From Cryptomeria japonica (Eukaryota > Streptophyta > Pinopsida > Cupressales > Cupressaceae), in the NCBI RefSeq assembly GCF_030272615.1, contig NC_081413.1, positions 607,824,209 through 607,886,208 on the forward strand: 62,000 nt of DNA, written 5' to 3'. Position numbers and translations under genes: made by a program. The notes beneath the pieces are model-generated. The model was not told where the DNA came from, did no database searches, and saw only the letters and a list, made by a program, of their open reading frames with translations. Below are positions 1 through 12,897 of the stretch, in pieces. Numbering within the stretch: position 1 is the stretch's first letter; the number at the start of each line of letters is the position of its first letter.

Positions 1-2080
1 CACGTTGAGTTGACAAGCGTTAGGAATCATGGATAACAAACCCTAATTGGGTGAATCCATTGGGTGAAGGCCAAGTATGATTGGATTAGAATTCCATATG
101 GAAGCACAAACCCCAAACTATCATCAATTCACTCAAGCAAACAGACCGGTAAAGGATTTTTTATCAATCCCTATTTTTAAGGCCTAGGAAGGGGTAATTA
201 AGCCTAGATAAACCGGTAAGGGTTAGATATGTTAATGACGCATTGCACCAAAGAGAGGCTATATAGAAACCATAATCATGTTTCACTCATATCTCAAAAA
301 TTACGAACTGGGTGTTTGTGAGTTTTTCACAAAAATTAGAAAAATAAAAAATGAAAAAACCCATTAATTTTCATGAAAACCCAATTCTTATATTTTGATA
401 AAAAGTAAATAGTTTGTCCCCCTTCCAAGGACCTATGATATTGCAACCTTATAGTCAAAACGTTCAAAAGAGCATAAAACATCTGATCCAAAGGCTTCCA
501 TAGAAGGTTGCATAGGTGAAAGACTCAAAATAATTATCATGAGTGACTATTTGGGAACAATCATAGCAATAAAAGCTTTCAGATTTAGGAAATGTTTTAA
601 CAACCATCATCATTGTGCAACAGTAGTGTGAAATGGTGAGTACAAACTCCAAAATCTTAGTCACAAGTGCATTAGAGTAGTTATAACTAAAATGACAATG
701 CATAGTTGAGCCTAACGATATCAGACAACAAAGCATAGCGAGAGCTTTCAAATATACAACTAGCTGAAACTTTTGACAATCCAAATCACTAAAGTATAGT
801 AACAAGGGTTTCAATAGAAGAAATATTTATGTTGTGAAAGGTCAGATGATAATGGAAGAAACTCATATTAATGATCAAACAATAGTCATTTTACCAGCCC
901 AAAGAATAGTCAGTCATTAATGGCAATGGAGAAAAAGAAGAGTGTATATAGAAAGAATGACAAACATGAAGACCATACAATTGAGGTGGATCAGAATGAA
1001 AGTGCAGTCACAAAGCAAATGCCATTGAACGAATGCATAGATAGAGACTTTATATATAGAGGGACAATCATAAAAATTCTATAGGATCACAATGATGAGT
1101 TTACTGTTAGAAGATAGGGCTTTAAGAAACATCCATAAGCGCCATGAATTACCATAGCAACATCCACACCAACACAAATGACTAGAATCACATCATCATT
1201 ATACCAAACCTCAAGAACACTAACTACAATGACTGTCAACTTTGAAAAATCATTTGTAGAACTCCAAACCACAAACCACTTGAATTGAAGATACATGATA
1301 ATATCCCAAACATATCTCCAAATCCGCATATCAATATATTATAATGCGGAGCAATGCAAATCAAAATACGAACACTCAGTCACCACTAAACAATTGAAAA
1401 ACCAGCCACAACACAGATACCCATAACTCAATCAAATCTTCATGCGAACCTCTGAAACCTTAACTAAATCAACCATAAACAATCCTCTACAAACCCTTTA
1501 TTCTGCGAACTCTGATCATTATGCTAAAAAAATTAACTCACTGAATTTCACTACATCACTATCACAGACAAAGAAATATGTTGACATCAATGACAACACA
1601 TCTCTCAGATATCTCACAATCACATATTTGCAGCATAATCCAACAATCTCCAACATGAAGTACTCCATTTTCAAGTAGCACATCCAATTTAAAGTCTTCC
1701 AACTTCAACCAGGTTTAAAAGTCCTTGTCTTGTATTTCCAATTCCCGAGAAGGAAGATTCAGTGTTTTGTCCACTCTGGACTTCACACTTTCTATATTGT
1801 TGATTAATGTGACAATGAAATTCAAAATATGTGTCCCTTGGCTAAGCATCTTACCTAACCATTCACCTACTACTTTGCTTTGAGAGGTGACTCACTGAGC
1901 TTGCTTTATGGCTTCCTCATCTATTGATGAAGTCACTAGCTCAACTATTTCAGAATATTTAGTTATCTAAATTAAAACAGTGGTGAGTTGTTCCACTTAT
2001 GCCTTAAGCTTATCCTTTTTATTTTATCTTTAGCATACCTTGCTACAAGGCCATCAAAGGCTGCCTAATCATCTTCCTTA
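1..2080. other. No gene recognised
   Basis: AT-rich sequence with only short open stretches (for example 464-814 and 1087-1329 on the minus strand, 1442-1678 on the plus strand). None shows a domain, a conserved motif, or continuation into a neighbouring frame. I see no LTR terminus, tRNA or repeat array here. The right end may be the 3' tail of the decayed minus-strand ORF that follows. Confidence 0.5.
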
Positions 2081-2088
2081 GCACTCTC

Positions 2089-4290
2089 ATGAGTCTGTTT
2101 ACCCAATTTAATTCTACTTATAGCATAATAAATGGATTAAATCTTATCAATGCTCTTGTCAGGGGGAGGCACAACGATCTCCATATATTTATCCTTAGAT
2201 TTATCCACCTTAACTCTTCAAATAGACTTATCCTTCTTTGTAGTCTTTGGTTTAATAGGAACAAGCTAGCTATAGTCAAAGTCACCTGTGGAGACGACTT
2301 GTTTCTTCCTCTTAGGAGTATTTGAAAGTAACCAAGGTGGCAAGGAAGAGTCATCTTCAACACCTGAGGAATGGGTCGTTGTGTCTTTTTAGGTTGAAAA
2401 AAATTAATAGATTCTCACAATCTTTCCTCATCATAGTCCTCTTCCCATTCCTCATTATATTTTTCTTCCTCCTCTGATTGTTTTTCATCAATAGTTTCAT
2501 CTTCATACTATTATTCTTCTTCAGGTTCAATCAGTTGTTGAGCACCTTGAGTTGAAGATTCACTTTGACCCTTACCTTTACCTTTTCCCATAGTAAAATT
2601 GTATTTGGGAGTCCTATGTGAAGCAACATGATCTTGTCTATTCTTTTTTCTGAGTTATGATGTCTTTCTAATGGGCCCAACAATAACATCTTCTAATCTA
2701 ATGGTGAAAGGTTTTAATTGGATCCCTTTTGTGTTAGCCAAATGTTTGTACTTGCAAGGATATTTTGAAACCTGGCTCTTATTGAAGTCACTTCCTTTTG
2801 AGACAATTGAATGAGTGGAAGTGGTGCATGAACAATCTTCTTGCTCTCATATATAGGATCCAAAATATTTTCATCATCTTGTAGACCTTCATGAATATCT
2901 ACTAGATTGAGGTTCTCTATTTGATCCAAGGTAAGGCAACAATAATGAAGTCTTCTATTATCTTCCTATGTCCTACAACCAATCCAAATGTCTTCTTTGA
3001 AATGTACATGAGTATAGCTCCTCTTTAATATGTTTTTCATTCCTCTATAATTGAAGTCTTTTATGGACTTGAAAAGCTTCATTGCAACTCTTCTCATCTC
3101 TTCATCCATTTCCTTAGCTTATAGATTAAATTAATAGAATAACTTCAAGTATTCAATGAGATCTTGATACCAAGTTTGTGAGAACCTTATTGGCCTTCAT
3201 GAAGTGCAACCAATTGTTGAGACATCTCCATCAAAAAAAAATTGTTGGATGGATATTTTGGAAGCATGAAAGGTTGATAGTTAAGACATCCTACCCTTAG
3301 GTAGATGAATGTTGGAAATTGCAAGAACATACACCCATATTGATTGACAAAATTCTAAGTCTCATCAGATACCCCCTTCTTTTGTAGATCTTTATTCAAC
3401 ATGCATATATAGTAGTAGAAGAAAGCATCATTAACTCTCTTGAAATGATGCAATCTATTCTTCATAACTAATTGGCAGTAATATTCATTAATTGGGCCAT
3501 GCCTTTTATCCCTTTTTGTATACAACCCTAGGAAATGCATCATTGAAGCTATGACATACACCAAGATGAAGTCATATAGAACTTCAATGTAGTAGGTACC
3601 TTAGAGAGTTGATCACACAATGCATCACTTATTTGTTTACCCTAGAATATCTTATCTTTGTTTTGCCTAATGACATGGATATATTGATACATCCATTCAT
3701 GATATGTATCAGAGATGGGAAGACCTTTCACTCTACTGAAAAGAGTAACCAAATCATTCACTTTCTTCTATGGAATCACTCTGGTGGAAGGTCTTGGGCC
3801 ATCTAGCAATAGTAGGCCTTGGAGTTTTTAGACAATTATCCTTCATATTCCTTTAAAACTTGTTTGAATGCTTATCATAATAAGCTTGGGTTGATTGCAT
3901 ATCTATTTTAACATACATGTCTATACTTGGACATTTGAAGATAGTGTCAAAGTAATCTTTATCTAATCTAATGGCATTCTTACCATATGCATCATTTACA
4001 CTCCTACATTCAGGATCAAAATGGTTAACCATTGCAAGTATAAACTTTGGATTCTATGTAGAAATGGGAAAGGATGAAACAAAATGAATACTACTGTTAA
4101 TAGTTGATTCCATTTTGTAATATTGTCGATGCTCCTTGAATCATTTCAGAAACTCCTCAAGATCCACATGACCTATCTCGGTGTCTCTGATATCATCTAT
4201 ATTTGATAACACTGGGGAAGGAGGAAAGATTAGATAAGGATCTTGATTTTTAAACTTCATTGTCCTTTTACTGGGAGACGACTCCATCAT
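2089..4290 (-). pseudogene. Decayed cargo-type ORF, family L/G (unknown function)
   Basis: Reading leftwards from an ATG pair at 4290/4287, one frame is largely open to about 3860, broken by two in-frame stops. It resumes in the same frame at 3564-3355 and, in other frames, at 2929-2714. The N-terminal part has the pattern P-K-F-I-L-A-M-V, then D-P-E-C, then I-R-L-D-K-D-Y-F-D-T-I-F. This resembles the G ORF at 49.2-53.3 kb (P-D-F-V-M-V, then I-L-S-I-N-K-G-E-F-A-R-L-L). The C-terminal third is rich in Lys, Glu and Arg. I do not recognise a characterised family. The layout of a folded N-terminal half followed by a charged tail matches the other cargo ORFs in this window. Many stops and shifts make it a pseudogene. 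A palindrome array lies about 210 bp upstream of the start. Confidence 0.5.
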
Positions 4291-4498
4291 TTGTCAGGAA
4301 GCTAAAACTACAACATTATTTGGAACAAATCTTCTAGAGTTAGATGAAAGATCATCACTATGTATTGAAAGGAAGACCATGAGAAATGTTTTTTTTTCTA
4401 TTTGAAAAACTTGCTCGAGGAAGAGCATTTTCAATCATACTCAAGATTCACACAAATTGGTTTAAAAAACCCACATTACACCTTGAAGATACAATGGA

Positions 4499-5040
4499 GT
4501 GAATTGGACTTATAACATCGATTTATACAATGTATATCAGGTCTATATTTGAAATGGTGTAGTTTGAAATTATAACTCTGACCTACACTATGTTTACAAG
4601 TGAAATGGAAAGAGAGGTGTAGTTCAGGGTTATAATTCCAAACTACACTATGGTTGTAATGCTTGGGTGTGGTTTTGAGTTAAAACCCCAAACTACGCCC
4701 ATGTGAAAGTTTGCAAAGATACTTTGGTGTAGTTCATAATTTTAACTTTGAACTACACATTAAAGGGAAAGACTTTGGTGTAGCTCGGAGTCACAACTTC
4801 AAACTACACACATTGTGATAGGACTTTGATAAAATGTGTAGTACAAAGTTGTAACTCCGAACTACACCATAGGTGTGTTGCAAGAAACAAACATGCAATT
4901 CAGACTTACAAGTCCAAAATACATCGAGAAGAAACATTTGGGTGTAGTTCAGACTTGTAAATCAGAACTACATGTTTTGATAACAATGCATAGAGAAAAA
5001 AATAATGGGTGTTGTTCAAAATCAAAATTCTAAACAACAC
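4499..5040. repeat. Array of ~10 imperfect 32-bp palindromes
   Basis: Nine clear units of 32 bp start at 4557, 4617, 4667, 4727, 4778, 4836, 4893, 4942 and 5009, and there is a weaker one at 4499. Each is an inverted repeat with a left arm near GTGTAGTTCGGAGTT and a right arm that is its reverse complement, ending in AACTACAC. Start-to-start spacing is 49-67 bp and the spacers are AT-rich and dissimilar. Several units carry paired changes in both arms (at 5009 the ends are GTGTTGTT and AACAACAC). The array lies directly upstream of the minus-strand ORF starting at 4290, so it would be in its leader or promoter. Confidence 0.85.
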
Positions 5041-6490
5041 CAAAACTATTAGTAGTGACATGAAAATAAATTAAGAGTTTCAAATTGGAATGACATCAAA
5101 ACCATTAATCTAAACAACAAAATGAAAATAGGGGGAACACAAAGATTGGAAATATGATTCAGCACATGAAACACAAAAACCCTGACATAACAAACCAAAA
5201 CAATACGAGGTTCGTATTATTAAAAATGTAAATGAAAACAAAAGAAGGAAGAGAAACGACTCACCCACAAATGAGAGTGTTGGGAATGCAATATACAGAA
5301 GTGTCTAATCGACCACCAAATGGCTAGGGCAAACTTCACCAGGACAAAAGGAAGAGGAGGCACAAAATATAATCAAAATGAAATGTACAAGGAGTGAAAT
5401 AAAAATATCAAAGAAACCAATTCAAACACAAACAAAAGCCCAATTAACCAAATTACATTGAAAGAGGGTTGAACCCAGTGAATCTAGGCTCAATCCCAAT
5501 GGGAAATAGACTAAGATTTTGATTGGATTCAACTAGTTGGTATTAATTATCCTCTTTCCTAATTGAATTTATAATGTAATTATGAAATTAAGGCAAAACT
5601 ATGAATTGTTGAAGTGAATTGACGGAAACAATAAGCTACGAATATCTCACTGAATCGTAAACTTGGATCTGGGAAAAATGAGACATCTAGAACCTATTCT
5701 CAAAAGTTTGACTTGATTTTTTGGGATTAGGTAGCATAGATCTGCCCTGGTCCTCTAAATTTTTCGTCGTTGAACGTTGAACATGTTTGTCATTGTCAAC
5801 TCTATCAGAATTCCTGAGTAAAATTCCACACCTATTTCCTGCACATAGAAAGAAAGGGAAATATGTTGGGAATAGGGGTTTGCCTTAGGTGAAACCCTGA
5901 TTTTGAAATTAACCATGGAATTGAATTGACAAATGTAATGAAAGACTGAAATAAAGTAATTTCCTTTTGAGGAAAAGATTGAATATAAAATGTAATTCTT
6001 GAAACCCGCAATGTTTACCTTGATGAAGTTTTATTTATCTTCACACAAAGATTTTAGGGTTTCATGTAGGATGTCTTCATAAAACATTGATCATGAATTC
6101 CATCTTTAATGTTTGAACTTGAATTCACTTTTGCTCCAATGCTTGATGAATGACTGATTTCTTGCTTACTTGGATTTTCTAGTGTAATTGAGATCTTGAT
6201 TTTGGTTAGATTCAAATGAGAGGGATAGACCTCCTTTTAATCTTGTTTGCCCAAAAATTCAATTAAATTTTTGGAGCAAGCTGACACATGATCCAAATTC
6301 TTTCTCATTATCTATGACCATTATGAGGCTTTAATTTGGGGCCTAATTAAGAGGCCTGGGGCATGGTATGCCCTGGTCCAGATTTAGGAGCAAGACGTAC
6401 CACAACATAATCAAGACTCTAGAATGGGGGATATTTGGGAAGATGGTGAAAATGCACACTAGATAAATGGTGAGAGAAGAATCAACATTG
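5041..6490. other. Spacer, no gene recognised
   Basis: AT-rich sequence without a supported ORF. The 79-residue minus-strand open stretch at 6343-6582 overlaps a copia fragment on the other strand and has no motif. This could be the 5' leader of the element that carries the minus-strand ORF to the left, but I could not find an LTR end or PBS. Confidence 0.4.
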
Positions 6491-6495
6491 CAATC

Positions 6496-6720
6496 AAGCG
6501 ATGGGTGTTCTGGAATAAACTGAATGAAGATGGTGAAGTTGTCTGAAACAAAGCAAGATTGGTATATAAGAGGTGTTCTCAAATGGAAGGTATCAACTAT
6601 GAAGAGACTTTTGCTCCTCTAGCTAGAATTTAAGTTGTTATATTGTTTCTTGCATATGCTACTTACAAGAATTTTAAGGTATATCAGATGGATGTGGTGG
6701 TTGAGGTAGTCTTCATACTC
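6496..6720 (+). pseudogene. Ty1/copia reverse transcriptase fragment
   Basis: One frame reads through two stops (TGA near 6544, TAA near 6631). It gives a scrap of the copia RT domain: WVFWNKLNEDG, then KARLVYK, then INYEETFAPLAR, then FKVYQMDV. These align with the RT of the better preserved copia copy at 44.4-44.6 kb ([28 protein letters not shown]). Only about 75 codons remain, with no flanking integrase, RNase H or LTR. It is a degenerate fragment, not a gene. Confidence 0.8.
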
Positions 6721-8464
6721 TTATCAAACACACTAGCCATTAGGGGTTAAGCCTCAAAGACTAGGAAGCTAATCAGTGCTCCTAGACTTGAATCCTATAG
6801 AATATATGAGTTGTTGATTGTTGTGATATCAAACAAATGGTAGACACATCACAAGGTTAATATAATACAGTAAAATTCATAAGTAGATGATAGGTTATTG
6901 CTCGAAATTTTTCTTCTAATATCATTTGTTTAGCGTAGCATCGTTAAGAGTTAGTGTATAAAAGGATTTACATAAAGACTGACAAAATTTTGGAGGCATT
7001 ATGCAGGTATGACTGGGGTCACCAAAATAAGTTTGTTTTAGTTATCTCCTTTTATCTCCAACCTTGTCCTGTTACCAAACAAACAAACAAACAAACAAAA
7101 ATTAGGGAGTAGACATCACAAATCTCCATTATTTTTTTCTTCCTTATCCACTCAAAAATAGCAATAATAAAAGATAGCGATTGAATATTCTTATTGCTCC
7201 ATATTGACAATTTCCCTTTTTAGATTTGATTGTGTAGACTTTTTTCATAATCTTTCATCAAAACAATTTAAAAATTTAAATTTAAAGTATAAATAATTCT
7301 TATAGTTACTAAATCAATATTAGATACAAATTTATTGTTTAACTTTGGATTGTAAAAAATAAAAAAGATACAATTGATTTTGAATTAATATTTATTTATT
7401 TTTTATTATAAGAAATTATCTTTGTGTTGTTTTCTTCTTATCCACTAAAAAATGACAATAATGAAAGATAACAATTGCCTACCCATGGTGGGAAGCCTAC
7501 TCACAGTCAGATGATACTTCTACAATAAGTATGTGATTACAAAAGAGGGGCCTTCACATGCAGGAATGCCAATAGCCTAGAGCACACTGCTCATCACAAA
7601 AGGAGCCTCACTAACTATAAAATAAATCCTGACTACAATCCGGAAATAAGAATGAACTGCAAGAATAGCATCTCTTATGCTTGATTATAGTTTTGATTAA
7701 GCTCAATATCTAAGGTCTTAGACCTCTTACACAAACCCAATTTGATCACCTATGATCAACCAAAACCTCTGCATATGATCACAACTTTATTCACACATAG
7801 ATAATCCCATAACCAAATCCCCATTCCATGATCTACAAAGAGATCTTACATCATATATATACCAACCCAAAACCTAAAAAATTAGGTTGGCCACCTAAAA
7901 GATGATACAATAAATTCATTACATAAACCCACAAACCAATGATAATCCAAGTCAGTCTGAGACCAAAACAACATGAATCAATCGATAAATCCAACTGGTA
8001 ACGCATTGGGGTCATCTACCAACACATTACATAAACCGGTCCATAACCTAGATAGAACCATACCCAAAATAGGTCACCATAAAGAAAATCCAACACCACC
8101 GATCAATAGGAACATGAACAAGATAAGCATCGGCATCTCACGAATCATCTAGAAGCTATACCAACACCACTTATTAAGTGCATCAAAAGATCTTCAACAA
8201 AGCTCTACTGGTAAAACCCTTCGCAACAACCAAAAGGCTTACAAGAACAAATAATAGCTTCTGAATCATCAAGTCCTGAACCAACAAACCTTGAAACACA
8301 TCAGGAACACATGAATGAACAATCCATACCAATTCCACAAACTAGAGCATACTGAAGAATATTGGATCATAAACCAACCACTCTACCGGAACCTAGTAGA
8401 TAACCAAAACAACCAGTGTTGTCATCAATGCAACAAATAATCAATTCCTCCTAATTGCCAGCTT
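6721..8464. other. Spacer with an (AAAC)n microsatellite
   Basis: No supported coding sequence. A short AAAC microsatellite lies at about 7076-7098. The sequence from 7.5 to 8.5 kb contains several ACCGGT or CCGGT words, as do the LTRs and cargo ORFs elsewhere in the window. It may be the 3' flank of the minus-strand ORF that ends near 8.47 kb, but no polypurine tract or LTR end could be placed. Confidence 0.45.
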
Positions 8465-11030
8465 TTCTTAGAAGTAAATGATAGAGGTGTCACTTTAGGT
8501 TCTATTTTCTTTGTTTCCTTGTCTTCTTCCTCTTTCTTCTCTTTAGATTTATCCTCTATCTATTCTTCTTCCTTATTCATTTCACTGTCATTTACCAGTG
8601 GTAGATGAGTATCAACATTTGGTGTATGTACCGGTGGCTCTTCAGAGCTCTTGTTTTCTTTATCTTTCTTCTCTTCATGTTCCAGTTGCTTTTTTGACAT
8701 TCGTGCATCATCAACCTGGACATTTGCATTATCAGCTGCATCAACATCATTAGTATTGGTGTCATCATCAGTAATGACAACTGTCTCTGTCTATGTTGAC
8801 TGGTTGATCATCTACCGATGGGTCTCTCATTACAATTTCATCAGGTTGAAAGTCACTGATATCAACATTGTCCGTAATATCTTTTGGGTCAAACTTCTAC
8901 GGTTGCTCTTCCTCCTCAACAATCAAACCTAGTAGCTTCTTCAATATCATCTCAATTTCCATGTGAACTGATTGGGTCTCACAAATTAATAGTCTTTTTA
9001 ACCTTTTCTTGGATCTAAAAGATGATTTAGCCTTGGCTAAAATCTCATCTATCTCTTTCTTAGTAGCTTCAGGTTGCAAGTTTTTCAGAATAAATTCACT
9101 GTATTCTCTATCTTGTTTCATGGTTGTCTGGCATCTAGCATCAATTATATTCTATAAAGAATTTGGAATCATCCCTTGCAAATCAATTAGGGCCTTGTTG
9201 TATTTATTCATCATGTAAACAATTACATCCTCAATCTTCCTTTGTTTATCTTCATTAAAAATTTCATAGAGTTTCTTCACATGAGTCAATAAACCATAGT
9301 CTTTAATGTTTATTATTAAATTTTCAAGAGGTGTGAGCTTGGTTACCAGTTTCATTGAAGATTTAAAAGTTGAAGTACCAACACCCTTAGACCTTCTATC
9401 GTTGGCCCTTAGGGATTTCTTTTCTCCTTTAGACTCATTCTCTTCTTCATCAACATCTAGTGGTTTTTGTGCTTGTTTCTTTTTCCTTTTACTGGTCTTA
9501 ACTGGTGTAGTAGGTGGTTCAACAATCTTACCTTTTCTCCATAACTAAATCTTTTAAGGTTTTTCTTTCTTTGTTTCTACTAGTTTTTCCTTCTTGGCTT
9601 CTTTTGGTTTATCTTTCTTTGCTCCTTTCTCCTTCCTAGCTCTAGTCTTTACATCAACGGGGGTACCAATTGGTGCACTTAATGTTCCATCTTGTTGAGC
9701 AACATGATTTTCTCTTGCTTTAGCAATGGCTTCCTTTGTGAATCCTTCTTGGTTTGCAAATTCTTCAACTTCTTTTCTAACTTTCTTTGCTATTACCAGT
9801 TTGTTAAGTTCTAAATGCACTTGAAGGGATTTCTCCTTGTAAGTGCCAAAATGTTCTATTGTTGTATCTATCGATCGGGCAAGAAAATGATCAACATATG
9901 CAATCAGAAGATCCTTGTCCACTTCATATCCCATGGGCATAACCCATGTAGTTAGGGGCTCAGTTTCCTCCATCATACAAGTATCTATATCAACCATAAA
10001 GCAAATTGTGTTTTCATATTGGTTGACAATCTTTTCTGGTATCCTTTCCCTTGCATGCATTTACTTTTGAAAGTCCTTAAAATATCCCCATTCAATCTTT
10101 CCAAAATGATTACCAAAAATTATTATGCTATTCTTCATTTGCACCAATGTTGGAGTGCCATCTATTCATTGGATATCACCAATACCAAGGAAATAATTTT
10201 GAAAGTAAAAGAATAAACCAAGAATTAATTGACCAAATTTGAACCTTAACCTCTTATCCTTCTTGATGGATTCTAGGTTCAACATTAGTTGACTCCTCAA
10301 TGCCTCTGACAAGTATAATCAACATCCTCTTTTATCATCAATTGGGCAGTGTGAATAGCAGCAACAGGGATGATGTTCATCCTGCTAGAGTAATAGATCC
10401 GGTAACCAATAACCATTGAGGCATATTTTACTGCTGAATCATTGATATTATTCACTGTCATTTCTCTTCCATCCCATTTAGATCTTGTGAAATTTTATAC
10501 ATCATTCTTAGGAATGGACTGAGTACCGGTGGCACAAAATCCAATGACTACGTGAATAGCCTCCTTAGAAATTTTATGTGGTCTATCGAGCCACATGAAT
10601 TGGTCATGAATTATGCTAAGCACATATCTCACAAGTTCATCATTAAAATCATAAATGTTGTTTAGGGCATGGTGAAACCCTTTCTCGGTAACCCTTTTGA
10701 ATTGTTCCTTCAAAATACCATTCTTATCACACAATGCTCTATACTGATAAAAAATAGCAGCCATACCAAGATCCTCTAGTTTGTAATGATAGAAAGATCT
10801 AACATCTTCAACACGTAAAACATCATAAGGAACTCTAGATAGGGCTCCGACGGGATCAATTTCCTCATACTTAAATGGGTGCCTCTTAAATTCAGGATGG
10901 GGTCTATCAATAACATCAACTAGATGTGAGGTGTCCATCTTCAATGATTCAGAAAGATAACCAAATAACAAGATTTCTGGATAAATACCTTTTACCACTT
11001 CTGCACTAGGGTTCCAAACACCGACAAATC
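8465..11030 (-). pseudogene. Decayed cargo-type ORF, family K/B (unknown function)
   Basis: The best open part is 10998-10495 (167 codons from ATG), open in frame to about 11030. It is followed after shifts by 10060-9554, then by 9355-9152 and 9121-8897 in the same frame as 10060, and a final shifted piece to about 8465. The N-terminal half aligns closely with the plus-strand ORF at 29.58-30.16 kb: GALSRVPYDV against GAFSQTPKGV, KLEDLG against HIDELG, and MWLDRPHKISKEA against FWLDSIHKITKEV. The C-terminal half is a Lys/Glu-rich, helical, low-complexity tail (KKDKPKEAKKEK, then an EEEE run). I do not recognise a named domain. At least seven stops and two or three frameshifts show it is dead. 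Confidence 0.6.
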
Positions 11031-11624
11031 TTTCTCACCGATTGTCGATCGCAAATCACTTCAAATCTCTATCAATTTGTTCAAATGTTTCATACACAAG
11101 CTCTGCTCTGTTCTATTTGCTCTTCGTGTTCTCACAAGAATGCAATGTGACAAATGATATTCAAAAAGTTCTTTCTATTTCCCCATTATCTACCACATTA
11201 AATGTCATTATCGGTAAAACCCTAAAATATCTTTTAACACACTACCGGTTCTCATAACATATCAAACCTATCAGTTTGATCATAAAGTCAATTCTTAATA
11301 TCATAATACATCACAGTATGTTGATTTAACATACCTTATGGTCCTTTAGGGGGTTCTGAAATAGATCTAACATTAAGCTCCCCCTAAGCTTTTTAACAAA
11401 TTAGTTTGTCGATGAAGGGTTCTCCACACTAGGTGAAGAATTAGGATCTTCCGATGGTTTGTCTTCAGTTTTCTCATCATCCTTCTTTTCCCATATTTTT
11501 TTCATTTTAGCTCTGGTCTATGCATTTATACTTTCATTATAATGATTACCTGATATGATTCACATAATCCACATTCCCTTCCCTCTGTCCTTTTTTGCAT
11601 GTGTGGAACGTGTCATCTTAAGTT
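11031..11624. other. Leader/spacer with a PPT-like word on the minus strand
   Basis: No supported ORF. Near 11377 the plus strand reads CTCCCCCTAAG. On the minus strand this is CTTAGGGGGAG, the same word found in the copia 3' untranslated region at about 35569. It may be a remnant of a minus-strand copia 3' end. Confidence 0.35.
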
Positions 11625-11647
11625 GGGGGGGGGGGGGGGGGGGGGGG
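11625..11647. repeat. Poly-G homopolymer, 23 G
   Basis: Uninterrupted run of 23 G. Other LTR ends in this window contain C tracts (G tracts on the minus strand), so this may be an expanded remnant of such a tract. Its exact length should be treated as uncertain, because homopolymers of this size are error-prone. Confidence 0.9.
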
Positions 11648-11825
11648 TGTTTTATGGTTCTATTTACGACTTCATAATTATATGTCCTTGTCCATGCTGT
11701 GTTTTAATTTTCTTGACATCATTTTTGAATGAGTTAGTACTAATGTGAAAGCCTATAGCACGACTGAGTATACCTTTCCTTCCGCCATAGTTGATGAAAG
11801 GTACTAAAGAATAAATAAAAGGTTA

Positions 11826-12897
11826 CAGGAAGAGGAGGAAGAACCTTCAACTCAGCTTGTTCGAAGGTCTACAAGACATAGACAACCATCTAAAATTTAT
11901 TCACCTGATGATTGGAGATGTATTTTTGCTTTGAATATACTAATGTGGATGAACCTAGATCTATAGAAGAGGCATTTGGTATGAATAATGCAAATTTCTA
12001 GAAGATTTCTATGGAAGAAGAGATGACAACTTTAAAAAAAAATGATACATGGGATCTTGTACCATTTCCTGAAGGATAGAAGACTGTTGGTTGTAAATGG
12101 GTGTTCAAGAAAAAGATTGGTTCAAATGGAATCATTGAGATGTATAAAGAAAGGTTGGTTGCAAAAGGCTACTCTCAGGTTGAGGGTGTTGATTATGTTG
12201 AGATATTTTCTCCTGTTGCAAAAATGAAATCCATTAGATTTTTGCTTTCTATTGCTGCTACTTATGATTTAGAGGTTGAGAAAATGGATATGAAAACTAC
12301 TTTTCTTCATGGTGATTTGGAGGAAGATATTTATATGACACAACCAGAGCACTATGTGGTTAAAGGTAAAAGTAGTTTGGTCTATAAATTAAAGAAATAT
12401 TTGTATGGCCTCAAACAGAGTCCTAGGATGTGGTACCAGAAATTTGATACATATGTGTTGAGTTTGAGATTTGAGCGCTCTAAATGAGATCATTGTGTTT
12501 ATTATACATCTGATGGTGATCATTTCTTGTACATTGCATTGTGTGTTGATGATATGTTATTCATTGGTAAAGAGAAAGGTATGATTTGAGAACTAAAGGA
12601 TTAGCTCACTGCTAAATTTGAAATGAAAGATCTTGGTGCAGCAAAGCACATTCTTGGGATGGAAATTAGAAGAGATAGAGTGAACAGAAAACTATGGCTA
12701 GGATAGACTAAGTATATGAATTCAATTTTGCATAGGTTCAACATGCAGGATTGTAGGCCATTCTATGTTCTTTTCACAATTAGAACGAAATTATTTGTTG
12801 CAGATTATTCTACATCCCCATCAAATATGGAAGACATGAGCAGAGTGCCTTACTAGAGTGCAGTTAGAAGTTTGATGTATGTTATGGTTTGTACATT
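11826..12897 (+). pseudogene. Ty1/copia reverse transcriptase pseudogene (second family)
   Basis: The reading starts with an acidic then basic linker (EEEEEPSTQLVRRSTRHRQP), usual just before the copia RT. After a frameshift near 11930 it gives SIEEAFGM, WDLVPFPEG and GCKWVFKKK. A 128-codon open block at 12101-12487 follows, containing KERLVAKGYSQ, VEIFSPVAKM and LYGLKQSPRMWYQKFD. Beyond a TGA come LCVDDMLFIGK, the YVDD-equivalent active site with Cys for Tyr, and AKFEMKDLGAAKHILGMEI. In-frame stops are mostly TAG or TGA. The homology stops abruptly near 12897. Sequence choice differs clearly from the copia copies at 32-47 kb, so this is another family. No LTRs were found. Confidence 0.85.

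Noticed and set aside
464-1329. Minus-strand ORFs with hydrophobic Cys-rich translations
   Set aside because: Low-information AT-rich reading with no start context, domain or continuation.
4499-5040. CRISPR array
   Set aside because: Repeat units and spacing look CRISPR-like, but units vary, spacers are unequal and AT-rich, there are no cas genes, and the surroundings are plant retroelements.
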